A program made the translations under genes and the position numbers. Source: Bacteroidales bacterium (lineage in GTDB: Bacteria; Bacteroidota; Bacteroidia; Bacteroidales; F082). From it: DNA of 56,210 bases. Positions 32,034 through 42,000 of the stretch are shown here, one piece after another (within the stretch, counting starts at the first letter, position 1; every line of letters begins with the position of its first letter). The stretch covers positions 1 to 56,210 of the forward strand of contig JAGCPJ010000016.1 in the NCBI GenBank assembly GCA_017965765.1. The letters run 5' to 3'. The notes beneath the pieces are model-generated. The model saw nothing but the letters and a program-made list of their open reading frames with translations, ran no database searches and had not been told where the DNA came from.

Positions 32034-34061
32034 TCACCTCACCACGACCTTCTGCGTCACCTCGGCAATGGTGATGAAATAGATTCCGGAAGGCAATGCG
32101 GAAATATCAATTCGGTCTTTCAATGGCCCGGCCATCAAGGTCTGGCCAAGCATGTTGGTGAGGTGGAAATGCGGAATTCGGAATTCGGAATTCGGAATTG
32201 TAGGGTTGAAAATAATGGTGACTATGCCGTGGGCGGGATTGGGATAAACCTTAAACGTTTCTTCCATCCTATTTTCGGAAACGGCAGTGACATCGTAACC
32301 CAAGGTCCAGCTTTCGGGAAGACTGTTGTCCAAATCCAAGTCGATGAGTTCGAGGTAAGGCCCTTCCCCATCGGCTTCCCAAGGCCAGGGATTGTTGTCG
32401 TAATAATGCACCTCGTCGATGACATTACCCCAGGCATCAGCTAACACAAGGTTCTCCGACTTGTTGGAGAGGTTGCGCTCAAACTGGCCGAAAGGGGTGA
32501 TGCCATAATACTCCATAAAAGCGATGGAATCGGAACACAGCAACAGCGGCTCATGGGCGGCAAGGGTGGCACCGGCAGGAAAAGCGTAGGTGATACCCCG
32601 CTCGCGGAAATAGATGCCCGTCAGGTCCACGGGATCGTCGCCGTTGTTGGTGATCTCCACAAACTCCAGTTGGTCACCATCGATATAGTAGTAATCCTCG
32701 GGATGGTAATGGATCTTGGAGATGACTAGTGGCGGCACCTCCACTTCGGAACAAGCGTCACATGGGCCGAAATTCGATGTCAACCAGTTGATACGTTGCA
32801 GCAGCCAGCTCTTCATCTCCGTCAAGGCATTGGCATGGCCCAGCATCTTGTGCCAACGCTGGTTGTCGCGACCTATGGCTTCCAGAATCAGCGCATCGAT
32901 CTCGTCGATACGGGCGCACACCACCCCATAGTTCAAAGGTTGTTCGGGTTGTATCAGCGCATTCCACCTTCGGGCCATATAACAGCGATACAGCTCCGTG
33001 TCGAAAAGATCCAAGAAAAACTTCGGGCCGTTGTTGTCCTCGTTGTCGAACTGCCACACGTCATAGCGGCTACGGTTGCCGAACTCGTCATGACCGAAGG
33101 CCAGGTTGTAGTCCCATACCGGACCAGCACGCAGCTTCCCCTTCCGGTCCTTGTGGAAGAAGGTGCTCAACGAATAGACATCGACGTTGGAACTGTATTC
33201 AGCGATCATCATGAAATCCACGAAGGAGGGGATGTCGATGATGGAAGGTATTCCCCCAGTAATCGCGGTGTTGTGTTGCCCGGCAACGTCTTGCAAGTCG
33301 AAAAACACTTGACGGATGTAATCGTTCTGGGCAGTGGTTACCTTTTCCGGTTTGGGTTCATGGTGGATGAAGATCACCGAGGTTGGCCACCACCAACTGC
33401 CGCCGTATCCCTCCATCTGCCAAGCCACAGGATCACCACCCGGCTTGTCTGCCTTGGAGATGTAGCCCCCAGTCACCTCTGGATAGCTGTTGCAGCCTTC
33501 GTCCATCTTCACGATGTTGACACGATTCTTGTCCGCCTTGATCTTTTCCATAAAGACATACAGTCCTTTATAGTCCCCGTTGACCATCACCTCGCAATAC
33601 ACACGTCGCGGGGCATACTGTCCCAGCTGTTCCGAGAGCCCGTAGGCCAGCACGTCGCGCATCCCCGTTTGATCGAAAGCCAGGGAATTCAGCACCCAGT
33701 CGTGTTCCTCTGGCATCCCGAGGATACGGACGTTGTTGTTTGTCACATCGTCCTCTTGAAGTGTGGTCAGACCATAGGGTTTCTTCTCCAAGAACTCTTG
33801 CGAGGTGCTTCCCCTCAATTCGATGCCGATGCGGCCGTCATAGTTCAGGAAATGGGGGTTGTCGATATCTGTGAGATAGTTACGGGATCCGTCGGGACGG
33901 CAGATGATCTTCATGGTGGCCAGCACCTTGGGCTCATCGGGGATGTTCACCCCACCATCGGTGTTGATGACCACTATCGGGAGATTGCTATCCGTCAGGA
34001 TCTGGCCAAAGGCCCAAGAGGAGAAGAATAGCAACAGAAAAAAAAGGATTTGTTTCCTCAT
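32034..34061 (-). CDS. CotH-kinase and lamin-tail protein with T9SS C-terminal sorting domain
   Basis: 675 residues from ATG 34061; an ATG seven codons upstream lies before the expected transcript start. Signal peptide MRKQILFFLLLFFSSWAFGQ. CotH-type atypical kinase region (about 90-400) with YGLTTLQEDD, NGDYKGLYVFMEKI, and GPVWDYNLAFGHDEFGN holding the metal Asp. A lamin-tail domain (about 440-570) follows, then VYPNPAHG...GIYFITI...KVVVR, the type A T9SS sorting domain. Secreted or cell-surface by T9SS. A GGAATTC repeat (32171-32200) encodes a loop inside the sorting domain. Confidence 0.88.
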   Translation of the reverse strand: MRKQILFFLLLFFSSWAFGQILTDSNLPIVVINTDGGVNIPDEPKVLATMKIICRPDGSRNYLTDIDNPHFLNYDGRIGIELRGSTSQEFLEKKPYGLTTLQEDDVTNNNVRILGMPEEHDWVLNSLAFDQTGMRDVLAYGLSEQLGQYAPRRVYCEVMVNGDYKGLYVFMEKIKADKNRVNIVKMDEGCNSYPEVTGGYISKADKPGGDPVAWQMEGYGGSWWWPTSVIFIHHEPKPEKVTTAQNDYIRQVFFDLQDVAGQHNTAITGGIPSIIDIPSFVDFMMIAEYSSNVDVYSLSTFFHKDRKGKLRAGPVWDYNLAFGHDEFGNRSRYDVWQFDNEDNNGPKFFLDLFDTELYRCYMARRWNALIQPEQPLNYGVVCARIDEIDALILEAIGRDNQRWHKMLGHANALTEMKSWLLQRINWLTSNFGPCDACSEVEVPPLVISKIHYHPEDYYYIDGDQLEFVEITNNGDDPVDLTGIYFRERGITYAFPAGATLAAHEPLLLCSDSIAFMEYYGITPFGQFERNLSNKSENLVLADAWGNVIDEVHYYDNNPWPWEADGEGPYLELIDLDLDNSLPESWTLGYDVTAVSENRMEETFKVYPNPAHGIVTIIFNPTIPNSEFRIPHFHLTNMLGQTLMAGPLKDRIDISALPSGIYFITIAEVTQKVVVR
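32171..32200. repeat. GGAATTC tandem repeat inside the CotH gene
   Basis: Four units of GCGGAATTC/GGAATTC in frame. On the coding strand it gives about NSEFRIPHF within the sorting domain. Confidence 0.9.
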
Positions 34062-34078
34062 TCGTCGTGTTTTAACGT

Positions 34079-34087
34079 GCAAAAATA
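34079..34087 (-). promoter_or_regulatory. -7 box for the CotH gene
   Basis: Minus strand TATTTTTGC, about 14 nt leader to ATG 34061. Confidence 0.6.
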
Positions 34088-34098
34088 GAAATAATCCT

Positions 34099-34106
34099 TA
34101 ATTTTG
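34099..34106 (+). promoter_or_regulatory. -7 box for rlmN
   Basis: TAATTTTG ends 4 bp before the ATG at 34111, so the transcript would be leaderless or start at ATG 34123. Confidence 0.6.
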
Positions 34107-34110
34107 CCGT

Positions 34111-35124
34111 ATGGAAAAAGAAATGCTTTTAGGAAAGACCCCTGAGGAGATCCAGGAGGTCGTGGACAAACTCGGTTTGCCGAAGTTCACCGGGAAACAG
34201 CTGGTGGATTGGATTTACAACAAACGCGTTGCCGCTTTCGACGACATGACCAACCTCAGCAAGAAGTCGCGTGAGCTGTTGGCCGAGCAATACGAGGTGG
34301 GGCTTTATGCGCCTTTGAAGGAGCAGACCTCCAGTGACGGCACCAAGAAATACCTCTTCCCTGCCGGCGACCTTCGCATTGAGACCGCCTATATCCCTGA
34401 CCGTGACCGCGCCACGCTCTGCATCTCGACGCAGGTGGGTTGCCAGATGGACTGTCTGTTCTGCGCCACGGGAAAGCAAGGCTTTGAGAAGAACCTGACC
34501 GCTGCCCAGATCGTGAACCAGGTGCTCAGCCTGCCGGAGTTCGACACCTTGACCAACATCGTGTTCATGGGCATGGGTGAGCCGCTCAACAACTACGACG
34601 CTTTGATGCGGTCGCTCGACATCCTGACGCAGGAGTGGGCGTTAGGCTGGAGCCCGACCCGCATCACCGTCTCCACCTGCGGCGTCATCCCCAACCTGAA
34701 GCGGTTCCTCACCGAGTCGAAGTGCAACCTCGCCATCAGCATGCACAGTCCTTTCCATGACGAGCGTCTCAAGATGATGCCCATCGAGAAGAACTACCCC
34801 ATCCGGGAGGTGATTCATCTGGTGAAGCAGCACGACTGGCATGGTCAGCGCAGGCTGTCCTTTGAGTACATCGTGTTCAAGGATCTGAACGACACCAAGG
34901 ATCACATCAAAGAGATCTGCCGGTTGTTGGGCAGTTTACGTTGCCGGGTGAACCTCATCCGTTACCATGCCGTTCCGGGCATCCCGCTGAAGAGTCCCAG
35001 CAACGACACCATGACCTGGTTCCGCGATGCTTTGAACGACAAGGGCATCATCGCCACGATACGCGCCTCAAGGGGTCAGGACATCGATGCCGCGTGCGGG
35101 TTGCTATCGACAAAACAATCATGA
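34111..35124 (+). CDS. rlmN: 23S rRNA (adenine-C2)-methyltransferase
   Basis: 337 residues, normal length. Radical SAM Cys111, Cys115, Cys118 in CQMDCLFCATGKQGFEKNLT, GMGEPLNNYD, and the C-terminal catalytic Cys in SRGQDIDAACGLL. Methylates A2503 of 23S rRNA (and A37 of some tRNAs). The stop shares TCATGA with the stop of the convergent DUF5618 gene. The start could be Met1 (34111) or Met5 (34123). Confidence 0.96.
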   Translation: MEKEMLLGKTPEEIQEVVDKLGLPKFTGKQLVDWIYNKRVAAFDDMTNLSKKSRELLAEQYEVGLYAPLKEQTSSDGTKKYLFPAGDLRIETAYIPDRDRATLCISTQVGCQMDCLFCATGKQGFEKNLTAAQIVNQVLSLPEFDTLTNIVFMGMGEPLNNYDALMRSLDILTQEWALGWSPTRITVSTCGVIPNLKRFLTESKCNLAISMHSPFHDERLKMMPIEKNYPIREVIHLVKQHDWHGQRRLSFEYIVFKDLNDTKDHIKEICRLLGSLRCRVNLIRYHAVPGIPLKSPSNDTMTWFRDALNDKGIIATIRASRGQDIDAACGLLSTKQS

Positions 35125-35541
35125 CGGCAACATCGCAGCGCAACGGTCGATGATGTCGTTGGCAATGATGATACCATCCTGACACGTCGCCTTTCTTTGA
35201 TTACCATCATAACCCATAAATAAATGTATTGTTTCGTAACCGCTCGTGACAAGTGCAAGCAATTTCCGGTCACGGGCGCCAACAGCATTTTTGTAGTCTT
35301 CGATACTCGGCCGACTCCTTTTGTTCTCTTTCACCTGGAACACTGCGTCAAGGATAAGCAACACGCCGTTCCAAAGCGTGTTGCCAGCCATGCGGACGTA
35401 TTTGCGGTCTTTGTATATCTGAAGTTCCATGTCAAATTTTCCCTTTTCATTCAGAATAGTCCGAGCATTCTCCACATAGCGGCGCGCCTCTTTTACAGGA
35501 TCTTTAATTACTTCCTTGTCTTTGTGTTTAAAAAAAATCAT
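35119..35541 (-). CDS. DUF5618 family protein (copy 2)
   Basis: 140 residues. Paralog of 30672 and 45878 with a short basic N-terminal extension (MIFFKHKDKEV). Same conserved blocks: ARRYVENA, DRKYVRMAGNTLWNGVLLIL, RDRKLL, MGYDG, DIIDRCAAML. Ends on the stop of rlmN, sharing TCATGA. Own promoter box at 35585. Confidence 0.8.
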   Translation of the reverse strand: MIFFKHKDKEVIKDPVKEARRYVENARTILNEKGKFDMELQIYKDRKYVRMAGNTLWNGVLLILDAVFQVKENKRSRPSIEDYKNAVGARDRKLLALVTSGYETIHLFMGYDGNQRKATCQDGIIIANDIIDRCAAMLPS

Positions 35542-35584
35542 AATAAGGTTTTATATAATTATCGATTATCGTAAATTTATCGCT

Positions 35585-35593
35585 GCAAAAATA
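35585..35593 (-). promoter_or_regulatory. -7 box for DUF5618 copy 2
   Basis: Minus strand TATTTTTGC, followed by a leader resembling those of the other two copies (TTTGCAG ... TTACG ... AAAAC). Confidence 0.6.
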
Positions 35594-35657
35594 CTGACTT
35601 TTTTAAAAATGTCAATAGTTTTTATGTAGAATTTTTTCTTTTTTTATTAAAAAATGA

Positions 35658-35665
35658 TAATTTTG
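35658..35665 (+). promoter_or_regulatory. -7 box for the fused dehydrogenase
   Basis: TAATTTTG. A possible GTG start at 35665 overlaps it and is therefore rejected in favour of ATG 35704. Confidence 0.6.
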
Positions 35666-35703
35666 TGCCTCTTAAAATAAAGAAGAACACAAACGCATAT
35701 CCT

Positions 35704-38700
35704 ATGTATAAAATCGAAAAACACCCTATTTTGGACATCCCACAGGAAGACCTCGTGGAATTTCTGTATGAAGGCAAAGTTGTCAAAGGCCAGCGAGGCA
35801 AGACCATTGCCGCTGCCCTACACCAAGCCGGTTATCCCATTCACAGCCACAGCCTCAAGGGCCGCAACCGAAGCCTCGAGTGCGGTATCGGCAAGTGCGG
35901 TGCCTGTGAGATGCTCGTCGATGGCAAGATCCGACGCATCTGCATTACGTTGGTTGACGGCGTCAAGGAAGTCCGTCAAGTGGATAACGGAAAACTGATA
36001 ACGGAAAACGGAAAACTTTCCGTTCTCAGTTCTCCGTTATCCGTTAAAATTTACAAGACTACCGTCGCCATCATCGGTGCTGGACCAGCGGGATTGGCTT
36101 GCCGTGAGAAACTGCGTGAGTTGGGCATTGCCAACATGGTCATCGACAACAATGCCCATATCGGAGGTCAGTTCAACATGCAGACGCACCAGTTCTTCTT
36201 CTTCGAGAAGGAGCAGAATTTCGGCGGCATGCGTGGCTTCGACATTGCGAAGACGTTGGCTGGTGACAGCCAGGAGGGCATCCTGCTCAACACCACCGTG
36301 TGGGACATCCTGGAGGGCAAGCGCATCGCCTTGAAGAACATCGTCACCCAGGAGATCAGCTACCTTGACGCAGAGCATCTGGTGGTCGCCACCGGTGCTG
36401 TACCTTTCATGCCGACCTTCGAGAACGACGACGTGCCAGGCGTCTATACCGCCGCCGTCTTCCAGAAGATGATGAACCAGGAACATACCCTGCTGGGTAA
36501 GAAAGTGCTCACCGTCGGTGCAGGCAACATCGGCTACCTGACCTCCTATCAAGGCATGCAGGCAGGTGCCACCATCAAGGCCATCATCGAAGGCATGGAC
36601 CACGAGGGCGGTTTCCCCGTCCAGGCCAACCGTGTGCGCCGCTTGGGCATCCCGATCATGACCTCCCATGTGTTGCTGAAGGCCATCCCGAATGAGGACC
36701 ATACGGGTATCGTGGGCGCCGTCATCGCCGAGTGCAAGAACTTCAAGCCTATTCCAGGCACTGAGAAGATCATTGATGATATCGACATCATCAACATTTG
36801 CACCGGCCTCGTCCCCGACGACCAGCTCCTCACCAAGGGCAAGCAGGTGTTCGGCCTTAACACTTACGGCTGCGGCGACGCCGTACGTATCGGTGAAGGC
36901 ACCAGCGCCGTGCTCCGTGGCAAGCAAGCCGCCTACGAAGTGGCCCAGAACCTCGGCGTGCGCTACAACTACGACGAGTATCTCGAGATCTCGAGACAAT
37001 ATATCGACTCACAACAGCGTCCCGTGCGTATCCTGGAAGAGCCCAACCTGCCTGACGAGGAACGCATGCACGCCAAGCCGTTTGTACAGCTCGACTGCCT
37101 CTACGGCTTCGCCTGCAACCCCTGCTCGTTCAGCTGCCCGCAAGGCGCCATCACCAAGGCCTCGACGAACACCACGCCGGTGGTTGATTACAACAAGTGC
37201 ATCGGCTGTATGCAATGCGTCAACCACTGCCCGGGATTGGCCATCTTCGGCTACGACCTCAACAAGAACGTGGTCTTCCTGCCCGTTGAATACGACGTGG
37301 AAGAAGGAAAGGATGTCTATCTTATCGACAACGATGGCACCATCCTCTGCGATGGCGTCATCGAGAAGGTGATGCGCAAGCCCAACAAGACCCACGTGGT
37401 GCGCGTGAAAGTGGAGAGTGGAAAGTGGAGAGTGGAAAACCCGATGATGACCGACATCAAGGGATTCATCTTGAAGGAGCGCTATCCAGAGCCGCTACGT
37501 TTCATGATGCTCGACCCGATGCCAGGGAACACGATGGCCACCGTCCACACCGAGGATGCCTTCGTGTGCCACTGCGAGGACGTGGATCTGAAGACCATCC
37601 TCAAGGCTGTCGGCGACCGCAAGTTCATCTCTGTTGATGAACTGAAGCACATCACCCGTATGGGCATGGGTCCCTGCCGTGGCAAGCGTTGCGTTTCGAG
37701 AGCCAAGCAGATCCTTCGTGGCTACGGCATCGAGGTGGTTGGTGATTCATCGCCCCGCGCACCGTTGGCCAACCAGGTCACCCTTGGCGACGTGTATCAG
37801 CCCAACCGCAAGGAGACCTTCGTGTTCCAGACCGGCAACGACGTGAAGAAGGAAACCGTGGAGGTGCTCATCGCCGGTGGCGGTATCGCAGGTAGCGGTG
37901 CCTTCCGTTACTTCGCCGAGGCAGGCAAGAAACCCGTGCTGGTCAACTACGACCGCGGCTCCTCTTGGAGTTGCATCGCCGGTGGACGTCCTGCCTTCTC
38001 GAATCCCGATATCGCCGACATCGCCAACCACAACCTTGAGATCTTCAAGAGCATCCAAGCCGTCCACAACATCGACTTCAAGTTGACGCGCTACGTGAAC
38101 CTCGTCCACGACGACGCCACCTATAAGGCCTTGGATGCCTCACGTGCCTGGAGCGACGCCTACATGATCGACAAGAAGGACTTCCGCGAGGAGATCTCCC
38201 CGCTGTGGAACATGGACAGCAACGTCTATAGCCACGCCTTGATTTCCAAGAACTGCTGGCAAGCCACGCCTGGACGCACCATTGACTACATCCGCGGCAT
38301 CGCCGTTGAACATGGCGGCACGCTGATGGAAGACTGTGAGCTGGTGTTCGTGCAGAAGAGCGGCGACAAGTATGTCGCCCTCGTCCGCACTCACGACAAG
38401 CAGTTTGTGGAGTTCACCTGCGATCACTTCGTCAACTCGATGGGTTGGGGCGCCGAGAAGTTCACCGACATGCTCGGCATCGACACGCAGCTCTATCCTG
38501 TGAAGCACCAAGCCTTCATCACCCGTCGTCTGCCCAACTTGGGTGCCCATGGCGACTCGCTCGACATGATCATCGACCGCCGTCATTACAAAGGCTTCAG
38601 TGCCGTCTATGGACAGCAGTTCCTGCACACGGGACAGGTCATCGGATGCGCTTCGCCCGACTGTGATGCCTTTGAGGCTCGTCAGAACCTGAAGTACAAC

Positions 38701-38982
38701 AGCAAGGAGTTCTTGGAGATCTGCTCTGAGGTCTTCTCCGACTGGATCCCGGAACTCGCTTCCGTGGGCTTCCACGCCGTGTGGGCTGGCTACTACATGG
38801 AGCCGCGTTACATCGTCGATCCAGAAGTCGGTATGCTCACCGGTCTCCGCGGCCACGGCTTCATGCTCGGCCAGTACCTCGCCAAGCTTTATGTTGACAA
38901 GTACCTCGGCAAGGAGGTGCCCAGTTACATGAAGGATCTGGCGTTGAGTGGCAAGGGCCTGAGCGAGAACGCGTTCAAGTAA
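35704..38982 (+). CDS. Fused multi-cofactor FAD-dependent dehydrogenase (HcnABC/opine- or D-hydroxyproline dehydrogenase-like)
   Basis: 1092 residues. In order: an N-terminal 2Fe-2S domain (Cys60, 65, 68, 80 in LECGIGKCGACEM...RIC); a pyridine-nucleotide-disulfide type FAD domain (VAIIGAGPAG at 121-130, NAD site TVGAGNIGY); a ferredoxin-like 4Fe-4S segment (CNPCSFSCPQGAI and CIGCMQCVNHCPG); a BFD-like 2Fe-2S (FVCHCEDVDL, PCRGKRC); then a DAO-type FAD oxidoreductase (VLIAGGGIAGSGAF). These parts are usually separate subunits (HcnA/B/C, OoxA/B), so this is a full fusion, probably oxidising an imino or amino acid. Repeats at 35983 and 37411 are translated in frame. Confidence 0.85.
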   Translation: MYKIEKHPILDIPQEDLVEFLYEGKVVKGQRGKTIAAALHQAGYPIHSHSLKGRNRSLECGIGKCGACEMLVDGKIRRICITLVDGVKEVRQVDNGKLITENGKLSVLSSPLSVKIYKTTVAIIGAGPAGLACREKLRELGIANMVIDNNAHIGGQFNMQTHQFFFFEKEQNFGGMRGFDIAKTLAGDSQEGILLNTTVWDILEGKRIALKNIVTQEISYLDAEHLVVATGAVPFMPTFENDDVPGVYTAAVFQKMMNQEHTLLGKKVLTVGAGNIGYLTSYQGMQAGATIKAIIEGMDHEGGFPVQANRVRRLGIPIMTSHVLLKAIPNEDHTGIVGAVIAECKNFKPIPGTEKIIDDIDIINICTGLVPDDQLLTKGKQVFGLNTYGCGDAVRIGEGTSAVLRGKQAAYEVAQNLGVRYNYDEYLEISRQYIDSQQRPVRILEEPNLPDEERMHAKPFVQLDCLYGFACNPCSFSCPQGAITKASTNTTPVVDYNKCIGCMQCVNHCPGLAIFGYDLNKNVVFLPVEYDVEEGKDVYLIDNDGTILCDGVIEKVMRKPNKTHVVRVKVESGKWRVENPMMTDIKGFILKERYPEPLRFMMLDPMPGNTMATVHTEDAFVCHCEDVDLKTILKAVGDRKFISVDELKHITRMGMGPCRGKRCVSRAKQILRGYGIEVVGDSSPRAPLANQVTLGDVYQPNRKETFVFQTGNDVKKETVEVLIAGGGIAGSGAFRYFAEAGKKPVLVNYDRGSSWSCIAGGRPAFSNPDIADIANHNLEIFKSIQAVHNIDFKLTRYVNLVHDDATYKALDASRAWSDAYMIDKKDFREEISPLWNMDSNVYSHALISKNCWQATPGRTIDYIRGIAVEHGGTLMEDCELVFVQKSGDKYVALVRTHDKQFVEFTCDHFVNSMGWGAEKFTDMLGIDTQLYPVKHQAFITRRLPNLGAHGDSLDMIIDRRHYKGFSAVYGQQFLHTGQVIGCASPDCDAFEARQNLKYNSKEFLEICSEVFSDWIPELASVGFHAVWAGYYMEPRYIVDPEVGMLTGLRGHGFMLGQYLAKLYVDKYLGKEVPSYMKDLALSGKGLSENAFK
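35983..36045. repeat. In-frame inverted repeat inside the dehydrogenase gene
   Basis: Arms AACGGAAAACTGATAACGGA... and its imperfect reverse complement, encoding residues about 94-114 (DNGKLITENGKL then SVLSSPLSV) between the 2Fe-2S and FAD domains. Confidence 0.9.
37411..37437. repeat. In-frame GTGGAAA/GTGGAGA repeat inside the dehydrogenase gene
   Basis: Tandem GTGGAGA-GTGGAAA units, encoding VESGKWRVE at about residues 570-578. Confidence 0.85.
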
Positions 38983-38983
38983 A

Positions 38984-39010
38984 TGAAAGAGGGTGTTCCA
39001 CCCTCTTTCA
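38984..39010. terminator. Bidirectional hairpin between convergent genes
   Basis: Perfect 12-bp stem with a 3-nt loop two bases after the dehydrogenase stop, overlapping the macroglobulin stop codon. T-runs are weak on both sides. Confidence 0.65.
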
Positions 39011-42000
39011 CTTTTCCACTTTAATCTTCATGCCGTCCGAGTATGCGCTGAATTCGGGGGCATACTGGCATTGGATCAAGGCATAACCATTGCAGAGCAC
39101 GCCTTCTTTCGTCACAAACATGCTGTACTCCAGCTGGTGCTGTCCTTTTGGCAAGCGCTCGATGAAGAATTCCATGTCGGTGTCGGTATTGCTCTGGTAG
39201 TAATACATGCCGTCAGCATAGTCATAGGTTGAGATCTGGTCGATCGGCTCGAAGCCTGCGGCACGCAAGTCTTTGATAAACACGAACGACATATCCTGAC
39301 TGTTCTCGAAGAAGATCCTTACCGTGAGCTTGTCGCCGATTTTCAGCGGCTGCTTGCTCACTGGGATGAGTTTGGTGCCCTTGGCGTCCACGGTCTCCAC
39401 ATAGAGTTCGCGACGGATCTTGAAGCCCGACTGGTCGCTCTTCACCTCGTCGATGGGCACGAAATATTGCCTGAACAAGCCGCCCCAAACCAGATGACCG
39501 GTAGGGTTGTTGACAGTGAGATGACGCATGTCTTCGGTGACTTCGCCGGCATCCCAGCGGCGCTGGATGAAGCCGGTGCCGGCCTCGCCGCCCTCGGTGC
39601 TGATGGGCGTACCGCTGAAACTCAAGGTCACGTCCTTGCCTTCCTCGAACCAGTCGCTGCCCCGCATCAGCAAGGCATAGATGGCATCGGCGGTTGAAGC
39701 GGAGTTCTCCCACATATTGGTACGTTTCTGTGTCAGCAGCCAGATCCTCAGCTGGTCAAGCGTCTCTTGGTTTTGATCGATCTCGGCAAAGGCCGCCATG
39801 ATGTTGGCATGTGTGGCGACGTGAGAGATGAAGCTGAAGTACTTCTTGGGCCAATACATGCCGATCTCTTCGTTCTTCTGGGCACATTCCTTGAACGACT
39901 GGATGATGAGTTTGGCGGTCTTCTCATGGCCGTTACGCCACAACACGATGGCGGCATAGGAACGGTAGTTGAAGGTGAATTCGGTCCACTCTTTCTTGTC
40001 GTCCAACCGGTCGAGGTAATACTTCTTTGCCGTGGCGAAGTCTTTGTCCGACTTCTGCTCCGGGAAGAAGCTCAAGGCGTAGAGTTCGTTGAGCGTGAAG
40101 CCGCCAATGCCCCATTCCTCTTTGTGTTTCCGCATCTCACGGTAGCTTTCGGCCACGTCATTCTCGATGAAACGGACCGCCTTGCGGCAGATTTCTTCGG
40201 CCTTGAGTTTGTCGGATTTGCTCATGGAATCCCAGACGCCCATGGACTTCAACCGGCCGAAACCGCTGAGGATATAGGTGGTGATGTAGGCACTCTCGGG
40301 CATGCCATCGATCCAAGGCCAGCCGCCGTTGTATTTCTGTTTCCGCTCCAACAGCGACAGGGTGTGAGACTGTTGATAGCGCAAGTTATTGAGGTCGAAG
40401 AGGTTGACGATACGGGAACGCTGCTCGCTCTCGCTCTTGGCCTCCATCACCCACGGGGTCTCCTTCAGCATGATGGCCTTCAGATCCTCGTCTTTCTCGA
40501 GTTGTGACATCAAGGCGTCGGGGGTCTCGATCTGCCAGCGTTTGATATAGGCCAACAGGTTCGGCACATGGTCGGCGATATAGGCGGAGAGGCTGTTGGC
40601 GTAGAACACGTAGAAGGCGTTCTCGGCGTAGTTGGTTTGGATGTTGGCCAGGTAAGGCAGGCTCTGCACGGCATACCACACGGGGTTGGTGCTGAAGTTG
40701 AGAGTCAGGCTGTAGTCGCGTTCATGGCTCTTGGGGTTGGCGATGGCCTCGAAGTCGAAGGTCTTCTGGGTCTCTGCCATGACGGTGATCGGCAAGGTCT
40801 GCGTGAGGAAGATCTCGCTGCTGAGCACGGGCAGCAGGTGTTGTTCGGCATCGCTGAAGTTGCCTGTGTATGCCGTGAAACGGAAGGCCAGCAGGCTGAG
40901 GTCGTACTTGCCGGCGACCTTCCAACGGACCTCTTTGCTGCGTCCCGGGACGATTTCCTGCATCGGGATGGTCTGGTCGGAGAGCAACAGGTCGAGCGGC
41001 TTCATGGTGGTGGCATCGAAGATCTCCAGTTTCGCCTTCGGGGTGACGGCCTCGTCGCCGGTGTTGATGACATTGGCGACCAGCCACAGGGTGTCGATGT
41101 CGTACATGAACCTCGGCATGTCTGCCATGATCATCACGGGTTTGGAAGCCGTGAAGCTGTATTCCTTGCCTCCAGTCTGACCCTCTTTAGTGTAGGCCAA
41201 AGTCATGAGTTTCCATCGGGTGATGGCATCGGGAAGCGTGAAGGTGAAGGTGCTGCTGCCATCCTCCTCAGTTCTCAGGTTGGGGAAGAAGAAGGCGGTT
41301 TCGTTGAAGTTCTCGCGCAACGACGGCGATGATTCTTCGGTAGATTGAGGAGCACCGGTTTCTTCTGTAGCACTGTCATCTTCGGCTGCGTCGGCGGTGA
41401 CACTATCCATCATCGCTACCTCTTCGACAACCTCCCCTGCTGCCGCTGCATACACTACTGCTTCTTCTTCGACAGCCATGCTGTTTTTGCGTAAGACTCT
41501 GGCGCCCATCATGTTGTCCAAGTGGTAAGCATAAATCCTGAGGAACGGGAAATCGGACGGCAGTTCATCGTCAAACATGACATAGAGGGTGAAGTGGTCG
41601 TGCGAGGTGGCGTTGCTGATGAATTGCTGTCTGTCGTGACGGAAGGAGCGTGAACCCATGGAATACGGTTTCATGCCGAAGCTCCAGTAATGATAGGCGA
41701 ACTCGTCCAAGGAGGCGTCGTACATGCCGGCCAGCAAGGCGGCTTTCACCGGCTGGTTCTTATAGTCCTTCACGTTGATGGTCCAGGTCTCTTCCGCGCC
41801 GGGGCTGAGTTTGTCGCGCACTGTGGCCAAACTGACGTCGAGGTCGTAGTTGTCATACGGCACGCTGACATGCAAGTTACGGGTGTTGTAGCAGTTTTCC
41901 TTGGCGAAAGCCGTCTGCAAGGTCAAGCCGCCGCGATCTTCTTCGGTGACCTTATAGTCGATGGTCTGGACATCGTTGTTCAGGATGATCCAGCGTTCCA

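Noticed and set aside
32796-34031. 411-codon plus-strand open frame
   Set aside because: Shadow of the CotH gene, whose translation has clear domains and a T9SS signal.
35665-35703. GTG start for the fused dehydrogenase
   Set aside because: Overlaps the -7 box; ATG 35704 is downstream of the predicted start site.
36037-36999. 320-codon minus-strand open frame
   Set aside because: Shadow of the fused dehydrogenase; His/Val/Asp-rich translation typical of GC-skewed antisense.
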